Assembly (NCBI RefSeq): GCF_030272615.1
Contig: NC_081414.1
Span: forward strand, 665,041,938 to 665,105,937
From: Cryptomeria japonica
Lineage: Eukaryota > Streptophyta > Pinopsida > Cupressales > Cupressaceae
Reading direction: 5' to 3'
Length of the DNA stretch: 64,000 nucleotides
Position numbers and translations under genes: made by a program. How positions within the stretch are numbered: the stretch's first letter is position 1; each line of letters opens with the position of its first letter. Of the stretch, positions 11,107 through 23,403 are shown in pieces. The notes beneath the pieces are model-generated. The model had not been told where the DNA came from and did not search any database. It was given only the letters and a program-made list of their open reading frames with translations.

Positions 11107-11400
11107 TATTGTTGTTTATATTCATATTGTTGATTATATATGCAAATATTAATTTAAATTTATAAAAGGGCAACCACCAAATACAATGAATACACAATAA
11201 TGAACTGAATACAAGGAGTTTTGTAGGGTTAATTCAACATTTTATCAAATCATATTCCATGATTGCAATCATATATTTTTGTTGTTTATATTCATATTGT
11301 TGATTACATAGGCAAATGATCAATTAAATTTATAGAAGGACAACCACAAAATACAACGAATACAAAATAATAAACTTAGTACACATTTATTAGATCGAAT
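11107..11400. repeat. Direct duplication, period 169 bp
   Basis: TGTTGTTTATATTCATATTG at 11111 recurs at 11280, followed in both copies by GTTGATTA, then GGCAAATGATCAATTAAAT-like and CAACCACCAAATACAA-like blocks. It lies just beyond the 3' end of the accessory gene. Confidence 0.75.
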
Positions 11401-11558
11401 ATCGACATTTATATATTAAAAAAAAGGCATGTCTACCAAGTCAATACAAGTATTACAAAAATGTGGCATATGCCATGTCCAAATCGATATACAATAAAAA
11501 TGTAGAATATATCTACATGTATTGGTCATTCTATGACCAAAACTAACACTATATGATC

Positions 11559-13079
11559 CTAAACTTGTGGTGGATCATCAAAATCAAGCCTCTTCGATGC
11601 AGTGCATGGCTCCGTAGATGGCTGCAAAACCACAATTCAAAAGCCAAGTTAGAATTCTTTTGTAGAAAATAGTTCACAATTAACAACATAACTATGCATT
11701 TAACTATAATTCCTTTGCAATTGAAATGTAGATTACCTCATCGGCTGATCTAGGAGCTAATGTCTTTGCTCTCCTCTCCTTGTCACTCTTAGGAGTTTTC
11801 TTGATGACATACTTAAATGGATCCATGTTATGGCCGTACCGCGAAGGGGTCTATTGTAGATTAAATGTACAATTAATACAATGTACTAACATAAATATAT
11901 CAAAAACACTTAAAAGCTATAATATAGAGAACAATGACGTACCTCTACCTGAGATGCTTCTCCAATGGGTTGAGGATGGCTCACCATCAATGGAGAAACT
12001 GTCGCTATTACCTATACAAAAAATGTTCAAAGATTAAATAGAATTAATATAATGATATGTATTGTAGGTTTAAAAAAATTAATTTTACATATCAAACAAA
12101 AGTGTACCGGATCCTAAGATGCTTCTCCAGTGCACAGAGGAGGGTTCGCCATTGATGAAATAGGTATGGATATTTCTTGTATGAAAAAATTATAAGATTA
12201 TAATATATCACAAGTTCACATGTACGCGTGCATATAATCATGAAATAAAGAAAATAAAGTAGAGATACACACCTCTTCCCTCTCTTGATCCACAGGCGAA
12301 TCAAGTGCATTCAACAAACCCACTTAGCTCAATGGTCATTGTTCATGTAAAATAGACAAAAACACTAATCAATATACAAACCCAACTAATACTTGATTTC
12401 AACATTTTCAAACAATTGTACAACTAAAAATGTGTTCAATTACCTTCTTTCCACATTTTGGCATCTTCGCTTTTTCTTAGGACGAGTCCTAGATGCGGAG
12501 GGGGTAACCTAAAAAAACAAAATTAACATGAGATATTAGTATAGATAATAAATTAAACATAATTTTTTAAATCTAAAATCAAATGACTTGCATATTCCAT
12601 CAAAACAATACATAAAAAGGGTTGTACAAAATATGATACTGTATAGCCTTGTAGGCCAAAATCGATCACTAAGAGTGTGATGTCATCAATCTAGGATATT
12701 TGGTCCCCTATCAACACCTACAAACCAAAAATTGGACCAAGCATAAAAAATAGTTAGTATATCTTGTATTTTTTTGAATTCAAAGTGTACTATTCTATTT
12801 TAACATGTTACAAAATTTATACCTCAGGCATCAAAGTTGCAACTGTAGTAACTAGGGGAGGAGTATGGGATATCGCTAGTGCATCCTGAAATGCATATTA
12901 TTTGTCTCAATTTAAATCGGTGTATAAATGAAAATTCATTTATGTAATTACAAATTTAAAGTGACTGATAAATAAAATCTTATGAATTCAAATCAACACA
13001 CCTATGTCTGTCGCTCATGGGCATACACCATGTCCATCAACTCATCTGTCAGTGTGAAATCCTCAGTCGTGCAGGTGTG
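11559..13079 (-). pseudogene. Accessory gene of the DNA transposon, rest of exon 2 and exons 3-10 (3' part)
   Basis: Exon 2 continues at 13079 (CTTEDFTLTDELMDMVYAHE) and ends at 13002 before GTGTGT. Splice-bounded exons then follow on the minus strand: 12885-12823, 12717-12640, 12508-12444, 12322-12273, 12175-12108, 12011-11943, 11850-11737 and 11621-11559. Each has an AG acceptor and a GT donor, and most are readable in one frame. Exon 5 encodes a basic RTRPKKKRR patch that could be a nuclear localisation signal. The exon at 11850 encodes YGHNMDPFKYVIKKTPKSD. The last exon ends DDPPQV with TAG. Exon boundaries are my manual reading and need a splice-aware comparison; exons 6 and 7 are the least certain. 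Confidence 0.6.
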
Positions 13080-13084
13080 ACATC

Positions 13085-14122
13085 TGTATACACCAAAAAA
13101 TGGTCTGAAGATAATTAATTAAATAAGCAATTATTTAATTAATCTCCCTTCCCAATTTAATTGAATTCACTAAGCAATTTGATTAAATTTCTCCTTTCAT
13201 CTACTTATTAATAAATCTAAGGATTTATTAAATAGGTTCATTTCAATTCACCTCTTTAATTAATTAATTCAAATTAATTAATTCCCTCCATCCAAATTCA
13301 TTTCTTCTAAATCCCCTAATTAATTAAGACAAATCAATTATGAGTTGTTGAGATTAATTATCCTTTTCATATTATTTGAATTTTTAAATTCAAATTCTCC
13401 TAACTTCTACCACTCCTAAACCTAACCCATTCTACCTACCCACATGTCCCCTTTCATCCAACATCTTCTAGAAACCTTGTGACACTTGTCGCTAATTGTT
13501 CCCTTTCATCCAACCCTTCTAGAAGCCTGTTGACACTTGTCACCATAGAGATGATAGATGTTCCCTTTAATCCAACCCCTTTGCCATCCTCCTCCAATTT
13601 AACCATTGATATCTTCAGATCAATCTTGACCATTGATTCTTACCACATCACCCCTAGCCTTGGAAATCCTATAAATATACCTCATTTTGGAGCTCAAAGG
13701 GTCCAAATTTCAGGTCCCAATTTCATATCATTCTTGCATATCATTTGAATCATCTCATTCTTAGCTTATGCATTGTTATTATATCATAGTTTATCAGTTT
13801 TAACAATGTTATCATGCTCAATTTTAGCTTAAATCTTAGCTTAATCATGCTAGATCAATCATGAACTCATATAGCTTATTCATGCTATTCTTGTTGGATC
13901 ATGCATTTTCTTCATTCAAATCCTCCATCTAAGTGTAGTCGAGTCACTGGAATTTTCATACTAAGATCTAAGAGCAAAATTCATGCTCACATTTACTAGG
14001 AGGTGATAAGTCGATTAGCTATGGTTTTACATTTCATTGTTTCAATTTACTAACCATTACTTGTAATGATTTATTGAGTGCATTGTGTTTGTAGGTATAG
14101 GTACACTTCACAGAGCATGACA
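13085..14122 (+). repeat. Tat-B 5' LTR
   Basis: It starts TGTATACACC and ends TGACA (1038 bp). The first 350 bases are rich in AATTAATTAAATAAGC-type palindromic AT blocks. A TATA-like CTATAAAT at 13669-13676 is the likely promoter core. It pairs with 36339-37359; the two differ by scattered substitutions and small indels. Confidence 0.93.
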
Positions 14123-14125
14123 TTT

Positions 14126-14143
14126 TGGCACCCACCGTGGGGC
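14126..14143 (+). other. Tat-B primer-binding site
   Basis: TGGCACCCACCGTGGGGC sits three bases after the 5' LTR. This TGGCRCCCACCGTGGGGC form is common in plant Tat elements. Confidence 0.8.
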
Positions 14144-16368
14144 TGAAATCATCATTTTGGCCTCTTAATCTTCAGGAAACTTCATCTCTATCTGGCTCTA
14201 TTTCATAAATTCATACGAGTTGCTTTTCTAGCTCGTACAAATCTCCTTTCAGCCCGGGACGATAGGCCATCCAAACTTGTACAAGGTTATTCTTCTGTCG
14301 TACAACATCCTTTTACTCATTGCAAATTGTTGATCCTGTGTCATACGAGTTGTTTTTCACTGTCGTACTATAGCTAATTCTATTTCGTACGAATTTTTGG
14401 CTGCAAAATCCTATCTCGTATGAGTTCATTTTGGTTTCTATGCGAAATCTAAAGTTCTATCGTACTAACTAGAAATTTGTGTCATACGACTCTCTGCCTC
14501 TATGTTTTTCCACAAACTACAAGTTAGAATTTTCAAGTTTGTCTATATGTTGGTAATTTGCATTTTTGAAGGTCTTCTGGGCATTTTAGCCCATGAAAGC
14601 GGTGGCTAGGCATGCTCTTTCAAAATCTCATCTACAACTTTTGGAGACCTTTCCAATGAATTAAACGGCTCGTAATTTCGAGGCCCAAGAAAAAAGTTAT
14701 GCCTATTTGAAGTTAGGATAAAATTTCATATAGTTTTTTTTGAAAATTTCATAGTTCAGATCACTAATGCTAATCTTGTTCTGTCTGTGAGATTTTTGGT
14801 GGCCTAACTCTTTTCTGCAAGATGATTTATGAAGATACGCTTGTCAAAGACATAATTCAAAACACAATCATGACTACTAACGGATTAATCGCAGGTTGCC
14901 TATGAATTCAACTAAACTTGATGTATTCATTTAAATTTCTAGGCACACTTGATTTTGGGCTAAAAATGAACAACCATGTATTTCATGTCTTTGATGATAG
15001 GCGAGTATGCTCTCACCTTTTTTAGGTAATCAGAAAGCTAGACTCATCCTTTTACTTTCATTAGTGCATCTCTTTAGCAGGTCTGCCCTCCCGAGGAGTT
15101 ATTAACTCTTAACCCTTAACGCCAGTGAGAGGGGAATGACCTAAGTGGGAATGACTAATGCCAAGTAATCCAACCCACTATAAAATAAATGTGTTTTTGA
15201 TGAAAATAAAAGCAACGACAGTTCTTGGGAATAGCTCTCCTCCATACCTTCAGGTATATAAAACCTTGCTTTTCAAGGCTGGGAGACCTCTTAATTGAGT
15301 TTATACCCCGACGTGTCGAATGGATCCCTTACTAGTGACGCTTAAAATAGAAGCTACCCTATTCACCTCCGAAAGGGTGATAATCTTTGTGCAAGAGAGA
15401 TAGTAACTCTCCCAAGACACTTGCCATATCGTGCCCCCATTAGCATTTGGAGTCAGATAATACGATGTTGAGAATCCATTGCGTGAGACTCAGTGGTCAT
15501 ATTCTGATTAGCTATTGGGTGTGTACCTAAGTCAGCAAGCAAAGGTTTTCATTCTCAACCAACTTCCTTAGGGTTTAGCTTGATTGGGAGTCATTTATCA
15601 CATCATGTGTTTGTTGTGTATTCACCCCTAAATGAGAAAATCAGACACCTAAAAACTTGAAAACATCAGCAAAACATCATCAAAATTCAAAGATCAAAAG
15701 TTCAAACAAACAAACATTTTTATCTATGTCTGTTTATTTGTCATACGAATTAGGATCTCTATCGTACGAACCTATTTGCATAAAATCATTTGTCGTATTA
15801 TCTGCTATTCTATGTCGTACGAGTCAACTATTTTGTCGTATGGTTCAGAAAAGTATGTCGTACGAGGCTTTGCTTCTTACATGAAAACTTCTACTTTGTT
15901 GTACAGACTCATATCTTGTGTCGTCCTAAGCTGAATCTTATGTCGTATGAAACTCTGCATTTGTCAGTCCAGAGTTATGTCCTACATGCCTGTTTCAGAT
16001 TTGTCATTTTTCCCTGATCAATTTGTAGTAAATATAAACACCTGTTATCTTTCAGTCTATGCTTATATTGTTTGCTTGGTTTGCTTGGTTAAGTTATCAT
16101 CCATTAAAATAAGAATTTAGAAAATATACACCTTAAGATTTTCAAGTGCTCACCCCCAACAAGTTCAAAATCTAAACATCTCAAAGTGCATTATCACCCT
16201 CTTTGATAAACTAACCACTCAAACATAGTTTCTCATTAGGATCAATCATCCTTTATCACGAAACTAAAATGTTTGGTCAGGAAAATCTTGTCCCACATCG
16301 TAGGATAGATCGTTCCTACTAGACTTGGTTATTATCAAATCACCATCATTGCACTCCTAAACCGAAGA
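14144..16368 (+). other. Tat-B leader region with repeated TCGTACGA-like motifs
   Basis: No gag ORF is readable here. Two clusters (about 14205-14495 and 15740-15955) contain some 19 variants of a short palindromic motif TCGTACGA, often as TGTCGTACGAG or CATACGAGTTG, spaced about 15 to 40 bases. Between them lies a leader-like segment with TATAAAACCTTGC (about 15257) and a polymorphic non-coding appearance. Confidence 0.6.
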
Positions 16369-17490
16369 TTGAAAACCTTGCAAACCTTTAAACACTTGAA
16401 TCCTTTTTTAGTGTCATATCACTCTATTGCCTTGACATTGATCATTGATCACTTATCAAAACAACTTTTAGACAATCAAACCCCTGAAACAAAAATAGAA
16501 ACATTTGAAATAACTGAAGATCATATCAACGTGACATACCAAAGCAAAACACAAGAAGAAAACATGACAAGCCAACATATAAGAGCAATCAAACAAGTTC
16601 AAAATCAAAATACAACTATGTTAAAACCTCACAAGGATTTAAATACATCTCAAAAGAAAGGTGCCTCTTTTATGCACCTCTTAAAGAGATCCCTAAAGGA
16701 TTTGGCTAAAGAAGATCAAAATTGTACACCTATATCTAACAATGATCCATCCATCTATAAGAAAATTGACTCTCCAAAGGCATCTATTCCTACACCTCTT
16801 GAAAGCTTGCAAGAACCTTCCATAGCATCCTTGCCAAATAATGCATCCAAAGCTAAAGTTCCCCAAGGGATATCCAAAATTGCCATCAAACCTACTTCAG
16901 AGGATCCTATTCAAAGCCCATCTCCTTCATATCCAAGCATTGATTCATTACAAAATCCCCATAACGCTCTCTTGAAAATTGAAGTCCTCATTCATAGAAC
17001 GCTTGTTAAATGTGTCCTAATAGATGGGGAGATGGCTTGAACATTTTCTCTATGAATCTTGTCCGTGCTCTAGGCTATTTAGAAGATGAAGCTCATCCCC
17101 AGAAAAGGATAAAAAATCAAAGCATCTGGTGAAGAAGAACATTACTCCAAGGGAATTGTGATATTACCTATCAGAGTGGGACCCTTGCAAAAAGATACAA
17201 CATGTCAAGTTTTAGACTTGGACCTACCATACAACATACTCTTGGGGAGACCATGGATTCAAGACATACAAGCTATTACATCAACATGTCACCAATGCTT
17301 AAAATTTCCCTATGAAGGACATGAAATCACAATATCAGCAGAATCAAATCCATTGCAATGTTATAGTAATCTAAGATCAGCTCAAGAGGTCATGGTTTCA
17401 CATAGCAGAGATGTAGTAGCTTCAATCACACAATCCAAGGAACAATCATTTGAATCAATTTTGTCATACATGGAAAAACAAATATAGCTA
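16369..17490 (+). pseudogene. Tat-B gag C-terminus and retroviral-type protease region, decayed
   Basis: The ORF 16369-17040 is Ser/Thr/Lys/Gln-rich and has no recognisable gag domain. Its end, RTLVKCVLIDGEMA, resembles the strand bearing the catalytic Asp-Gly of a retroviral-type aspartic protease, with the usual Gly or Ser/Thr replaced. After a stop at 17038, frame 17158-17487 gives ILPIRVGPLQKDTTCQVLDL, then YNILLGRPWI, which is typical of the protease C-terminal half in plant gypsy polyproteins. The protease calls are by motif only. Confidence 0.65.
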
Positions 17491-17595
17491 AGAGATCAAG
17501 GGACCGGAGAATATTTCCTATCATGGAAAAACAAACAATAGAAACTTCAAATTGAGAGGGATGAAGAAGAAGATATAGTAGTTGATGTAGTTCAC

Positions 17596-18666
17596 ATGTA
17601 TGTAGGACAAACATTAGGAACTAGCCTACTTGAATCAAAATCACATTCAGTTGACATGGACTTAACCAAGGATGATCAAGATTTTCTTATACGAGGTCAT
17701 TCTGATGAGAGTATCATTCTAGACATGGAAATACATACTGAAAGCTCTGACACCTCTATCATGACCCCTAATATCTTTGAAACTATTCAACTTGAAGATC
17801 CTTTATCCTTAAGCTATCCTGAACGTATGGACTGGGAAAATGAAGGACATACTGACATTGATACCTTACCTAATGACCATCCCATATCCTTAGATCTTGA
17901 TGAAATCGAACCTGTAACAACTTTCACTAGGGATTCTACTAACATATCTTTCAGTCAAGTGGGTGTCAAATCTCCTAGTCGCAAAAGTGAACATAAAGAA
18001 AACAATATCAGGTCTAATTCTGAAAACTATTTATTGGCAACATCAGACCGAGAAAAAGTAAAAACAAAGGATGCATCTAACGGTGAAAACCTCCTCGAGG
18101 CACCGGAAGATGGGAGATTTGACACCTTACCAGAATGTTATCAAGAGAAGTTATCTATCATAATAGCACTAGCAAAGGCAACTATCATTGGCACAAATGA
18201 TCTACATCCATCAACTTCTCTATCAAAACTAGCAAGGCAAAAATATTTGGAACCCTTCAAAAGGTGGAAAATCAACTTTACCTATTTATATACAAACATT
18301 CTAGGGTTCGATCCATATCTTACAATACATCACCCAAATATTAGTCTAGGAGTAGACATCAATAAAGGAACACAACATGGATCAGGAGCAAGCATTCTAG
18401 TCATCACACCACAAGGACATACAATCCCAAAAGCATACAAATTAAGCTTTCCGTGTACAAACATTATAGAAGAGTATGAAGCATTGGTAATAGGTATCAA
18501 AATGGTTGTAGAATGGAACATTAAACAACTTCAGGTCTTTGGAGGCTCTCAGCTTGTCATTAATCAAATCAATTATGACTATCAAACAAAATATGACAAA
18601 CTCATGCCTTATAAAAAGATAGTGGATGATATCAAGAAGTACTTTGTAGAAATAACTTTTGAATAG
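17596..18666 (+). pseudogene. pol: Tat-B spacer and aRNH with lost catalytic residues; RT absent
   Basis: The first 200 residues are an acidic Ser/Asp/Glu-rich linker typical of the region before RT. Where about 1.2 kb of RT and RNase H should follow, the frame passes directly to the second RNase H (about 18340 on): GTQHGSGASILVITPQGHTI, YEALVIGIKMVVEWNI, QVFGGSQLVINQ. The FDGS Asp block is changed to VDIN-K, and GDSQ is changed to GGSQ, so two catalytic Asp residues are missing relative to Tat-A. An internal deletion spanning the RT and first RNase H is the simplest reading. Confidence 0.75.
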
Positions 18667-18699
18667 ATCCCAAGAAATAACAACAAAGCAACAGATGCC

Positions 18700-20107
18700 A
18701 TGGCTACACTTTCTTCTCTATTGCAGACACAAGAAAATCAACAGCGTTGTGAATTCTTGGTTGAAGAGTTGTTTCATCCCGCCTTTAACTGTCTTGGTTC
18801 CCAAACCATTTGTCAACTTATTGGACACGATTCCTCCTGCTATGGCCAAACTTACACATACCTAAAAGATAACATCTTGCCTCCCGACATATCAAAGAAC
18901 CAAAAGAGAAACTTTATTCGCCAATCCTCTCATTTTACTCTCATCATAGATACCTTATTTAAACGAGGTCTATACGGTACTCTCTTACGATGTCTTGAAC
19001 AAGAAGAATCTGAGAAGGCCTTACATGAAGTCCATAACGACATTTGTGGTACTCATTCAAGTGGTCTTACCCTTTCGAAAAAACTCATACACTTGGGCTA
19101 CTATTGGCAGACTATGGAACGAGATTCTTTTAAGATAGCAAGAACATGCAAACAATGTCAAATCCATGGGAACTTGATCCATGCACCAGCACAAGAACTA
19201 CGTGATTTAGCAACATCTTGGCCTTTTTGTCAATGGAGACTTGATCTAGTAGGAAAGATAAATCCTTCTTCATCTAATGGACACAAATTCATTCTTGTAA
19301 CTACTGAATATTTTACAAAATGGATTGAAGTGGTACCTCCATCAACATCACAGGAAAACAAATTGCTGCATTTATCTTGAATTATATAATCTGTCGCTAT
19401 GGAATACCAATGACCATTATCACTGATAATGGGTGACCATTCAAGAATCAAGATGTACAAGAGCTATGTGAGAAGTTAAAAATCCAACATAGATTCTCCA
19501 CACCATATTATCCATAGGGAAATGGGCAGGTAGAAGCATCTAACAAAACTATTCTAAAAATCCTTAAAAAGACAGTAAACGATGCCGGGAAAGATTGACA
19601 TATTCAACTAAACCCTGCTCTATGGGCCTACCCCACTAGTATCCACACACTGACAGGTGCCACACCTTTCTCTCTTGTATATGGATCGGAGGCCATATTT
19701 CCAATCGAAGTAGAGATACCTTCTCTATGTGTATCACTAAAAGGACTCATCCTAGATGAAGAACAAAGAGTATCTAGACTGCAAGAGTTAGAACTAATCC
19801 ATGAACAAAGACAAAATGCCTTTGATCATCTAAAGGTATATCAGCAAAGAATGTGTCAGAGCTATAATCACAAGGTTAAACCATGAATATTTCAAGTTGG
19901 AGAACTAGTACTAAAGGAAAATCCACACAACCAGGCAGATCGAGAAAAGAAAGGAAAGTTTGAACCAAACTGGTTGGGTCCATTTGTGGTCACAACAGTA
20001 TTTGGGTCAGGAGCATATCAGTTATCAACACAAGACAACAATCAACTCGAGGAATCCATTAATAGCATGCATCTGAAAAAAATTATGTCTGAAAAAGCAA
20101 AAAAATA
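18700..20107 (+). pseudogene. pol: Tat-B integrase, nearly complete, four internal stops
   Basis: The HHCC zinc-binding domain is clear in 19020-19200 (HNDICGTHSSG, then CKQCQIHGN). The core has WRLDLVGKI with Asp, ITDNG with Asp (about 19425), and GNGQVEASNK with Glu (about 19535). The C-terminal part has YGSEAIFPIEVEIPS, then KKGKFEPNWLGPFVV, the usual GPF/Y module. Stops occur at 19378, 19433, 19514, 19597 and 19884, some of them likely from single-base changes. It provides the uninterrupted reference for the site where the DNA transposon entered Tat-A (GATTGAAGTGGTACC at about 19323). Confidence 0.85.
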
Positions 20108-20404
20108 AAAAAATAATGAAAAAGTAGAAAAAATCAAAAACAGTAAAAAAATCAGAAAAAATAAAAAACAGTGAAAATGCAGAAAAATTTAAAAAAAAGT
20201 GAAAAAGAAAAAGAAAGAAAAAAATCAAATATCGAAAAAAGTACAATAAAAACAGATGGTGAAAACTTGGCAAATAGGCGCTATCTGTTAGCTACCTCTT
20301 CCATCTATTAGTTCATGCATTTTTTCCACTTGCATTCACTCATCTTCCATCAGCACTGACCATCATAAAACCTTTGTACATACGCAAGCATCCCAGGTGG
20401 ATTC
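20108..20404 (+). other. Tat-B A-rich 3' untranslated segment
   Basis: Runs of AAAAAATMAAAAACAGT follow the integrase stop, then GTGAAAACTTGGCAAATAGG, a block also present in Tat-A at about 39748. It ends at the GATTC TSD of the inserted copia-like element (20400-20404). Confidence 0.7.
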
Positions 20405-20675
20405 TATTAGGATTCCCAAAGATACTGAGAGGGGGGGGTGAATCAGTATCTGACCAGTAATAATATTTTCTTAACTTATAACATGAAAAGCATATTAAAA
20501 CTGTGTACCGGTAAACCATAAATAATGCAATAAATAAGAATTACAACCACAACATGAAAAGCACACCATAACACAATGTTTTAATGAGGAAACCCGGTGT
20601 GGGAAAAACCTCGGTGGGATTCATGACCCACAATATTCACTTACTAACCAATAAGAGAATATTACTGCTACAATA
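20405..20675 (-). repeat. 3' LTR of the pol-less element, outer part
   Basis: This part matches the start of the LTR at 34029, including the GGGGGGTGAATCAGTATCTGA block and AACCCGGTGTGGGAAAAACC. It is interrupted at 20675 by the copia element; the CAATA TSD is 20671-20675. Confidence 0.92.
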
Positions 20676-22177
20676 TGTTAGTTAAGATGAGAGGGGGGGG
20701 TGAATCATAAAAACTCACAATACAATATATTCACTAGATTCAACCTCGGTAGCCTTTACTGATATGCAACTATGACTGTAAATCATTCAATACTCATAAA
20801 CAGATACACTTAAAACATCATAACACATTTAACACCAGATTTAACATGGAAACCCAAATAGGGAAAAACCACTATGGGATTTCAGACCCACTAAGAAATA
20901 TACCCTTCTAGAGTAAGCTCGGTTAAAAGCTAATCCAGTTACAGATTACAAAAACACATTGCTAGATGTGACCCGGTTAAGGGATTTCCCTTAGACTTGT
21001 TAGAGTCTTGCACTTTGTTAGAAGGGACCTTGTCAAAGGATTTCAAACACTCATTTAGAATGTTACCTTGCTAGAGGGTTTACAAATAAGACTGTTAAGT
21101 CTACTCTGTTAAGAGATTTCCTGTCACTTACAAAATAAATAACAGTAATAAAATATATCTGCAACTTCACATCTGAAATGCTAAAGCGGATTCTATATGC
21201 TCAAAAAAATCTTGTCATAAGAATTATCTTGCTTCTTGCTTGGCTTCTCAATCTGTTCTTCAATCAGATCTTCAATCTTCTGTGCTCAGTGATCGCTACT
21301 GTCGTGTCACTGTTCTTCTATTTTTCCCACATGCATTGTTCATCAACAATTTCTTATTTATGAACAATACCTAACTGCTTAATCTCCTTGATCACATTTC
21401 CCATGATCAATATTAGCTATCAGATCTTAAAACATGACTAGGTTCATTGTATCCTTCGATCTGAAAACGTTTTACCTTGCCTTGGAACTTGTTCTAGGTT
21501 ATGACCATTCAATTTGTGTTGTAGATCTTGTCTCTTTTATTTTCGATGTCGTAGATCCTCTACAAACTTCTTGCATGACATACCAATCATCTGATCAATT
21601 CTAGCTCATAGGTATTCTACATTTAATAATGCATTTATCCATCCAATGCATTCTGTTATTACTTGGTTGTTACTCGGTAAATACTGAACTTCACTCGGTA
21701 GATGTTCTACCTTCTTTAACCAATAGTGATAACCTTAGGGTTTACTGACTAGCATCTTGCTTGGTAACATAGAATAGAATCAAGCCTTAACTAATTCTAT
21801 AGCTTGAAATCTTTTCTCCTTCTTGTTCAGTCTTTGAATACTCATATATCAAAAACAATCAAAACAACATAATCTCATCACTGTTTAAACTCGGTAATAG
21901 TTGCCCATTGAATAACTTATTATTCCCCTTTTATTTTCACATTCATTTTGTGTCTCTTACCGACATCTTTATACTTATCAAAACATACTCATTAAGATAT
22001 GGCAACATCATACTGAATCAGAAAATCAATTGCTTGACATCAATGACAAAATAATATTATTAAGATAGTAATCATCCTTTCTCAATTATATCAACAATCT
22101 CCGACAACCTTCTCAATATCCTCATACCCACAAACTTACTGAGATGCTAACAATCTCCTTTCATGAAAATGTTAACA
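20676..22177 (-). repeat. Copia 3' LTR
   Basis: The 1502-bp LTR matches 26823-28333 with scattered substitutions and ends GTTAACA. The small ORFs at 21178 and 27327 are equivalent positions of the two LTRs and are not genes. Confidence 0.93.
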
Positions 22178-22191
22178 ATCTCTCCCTTTGG
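22178..22191 (-). other. Copia polypurine tract
   Basis: The minus strand reads AAAGGGAGAGAT directly next to the 3' LTR. Confidence 0.8.
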
Positions 22192-22570
22192 CATTGATAG
22201 TACAACCAACTTTAATGGCAATACCAACATGATTTATTTCAATTGATTTGGATTCGGATTGCTGTTCAAACTTCTCTAAAATTTTCTGGAATTCTCCCCC
22301 AGTCATTATTCTTCTCCTAGCTTCTTCTGTTAGTTCCTTATAAATTAGTCTTCTCCCCCTTTGACAACAATGCCAAAAAGAAAAACTAATTCATGATTTC
22401 TTCCTTTGTGAAATGATTTCCTTGCAGTCGCATTCACGGTCAGAGCATCTTTGTCTTCAATCACTTTTTCTTATATAACTTTAGGCAACCTCCCAAAGTG
22501 TGTAAAGCGGCATCAACTCATAAATAGTTATCCTTTAGATTCATAGAATTGACGCTTTCACCGAACTCTA

Positions 22571-23394
22571 TCAGTGAGTACTAGATAGGGGTAGGATGCC
22601 TAACCGACTTTTGAGATACTCAAAAGTGTCCCTTGGCAATGGCTTTATGAAAATATCTATTATTTGTTCCTTTGAACTGATATATTCTAGAACAACTTTC
22701 TTCTCTTGAACTTCTTCTCTGAGATAATGATACTTTATAGAGATATGCTTTGTCTTAGAGTGCATTACCAGATTCTTTGAAATGTTAATGGCACTAGTAT
22801 TATCACAGAATATAGCTACTAGCTCGGTAACTTTCTCATTCATACCTTCCAACAGTTGTTTGATCCATGCTATATTGGTACAATTAATGTTGCAATGACA
22901 TATTCAGCTTCAGTTGTTGACTGTGAAATGCATCCTTGTTTCTTGCTAAGCCAACTTACTAGTCTATCCCCCAAAAAGAAAGCGCCACTGCTTGTGCTTT
23001 TTCTGTCATCAATGTTTCCTGCCAAATCAACATCAGTATAGACTTTTAAGTCAAAAACATTTCTCTTTTGATATACTAAGCCATAATCTTTAGTGCCTCT
23101 CAAGTATCTGAAAATTCTCTTGATTGCTGTCAAATGAGTTTCTTTGGGATCCGCAGAAAATCTTGCAACTATACCTACTGCATGTGCTATATCTGGCCTG
23201 CTGTGAACCACATATTGCAACTTTCCAATCATAGATTGGTAAAGTGTCTGATCAACAGATGTAGATTCATTACTCTTTGATAGTTTACAATTGGTAGTCA
23301 TAGGAATACTTACAGGTTTAGAATCCTCCATTCCAAATTTCTTCAAGATTTCCTTTATATACTTGGATTGAGTAAAGAAAAACTCATTTTTCAT
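22571..23394 (-). pseudogene. pol: Copia RNase H and C-terminal region
   Basis: The frame 22870-23394 shows FGMEDSKPVSIPM, HSRPDIAHAVGIVARF, YTDVDLAGNIDDRKSTSSG and STTEAEYV, the usual copia RNase H blocks. After a frameshift at about 22860, IFCDNTSAINISKN and HSKTKHISIKYH complete the domain, ending at 22571. Asp and Glu residues needed for catalysis are still visible. Confidence 0.87.
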
Positions 23395-23403
23395 TTGTAG
23401 TAT

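Noticed and set aside
9803-11197. Several minus-strand ORFs of 80-160 codons
   Set aside because: They repeat the same peptide with each 358-bp unit and show no coding bias or domain.
21178-21363. Small ORF with copy at 27327-27512
   Set aside because: Same place in the two copia LTRs, so a by-product of the LTR sequence.
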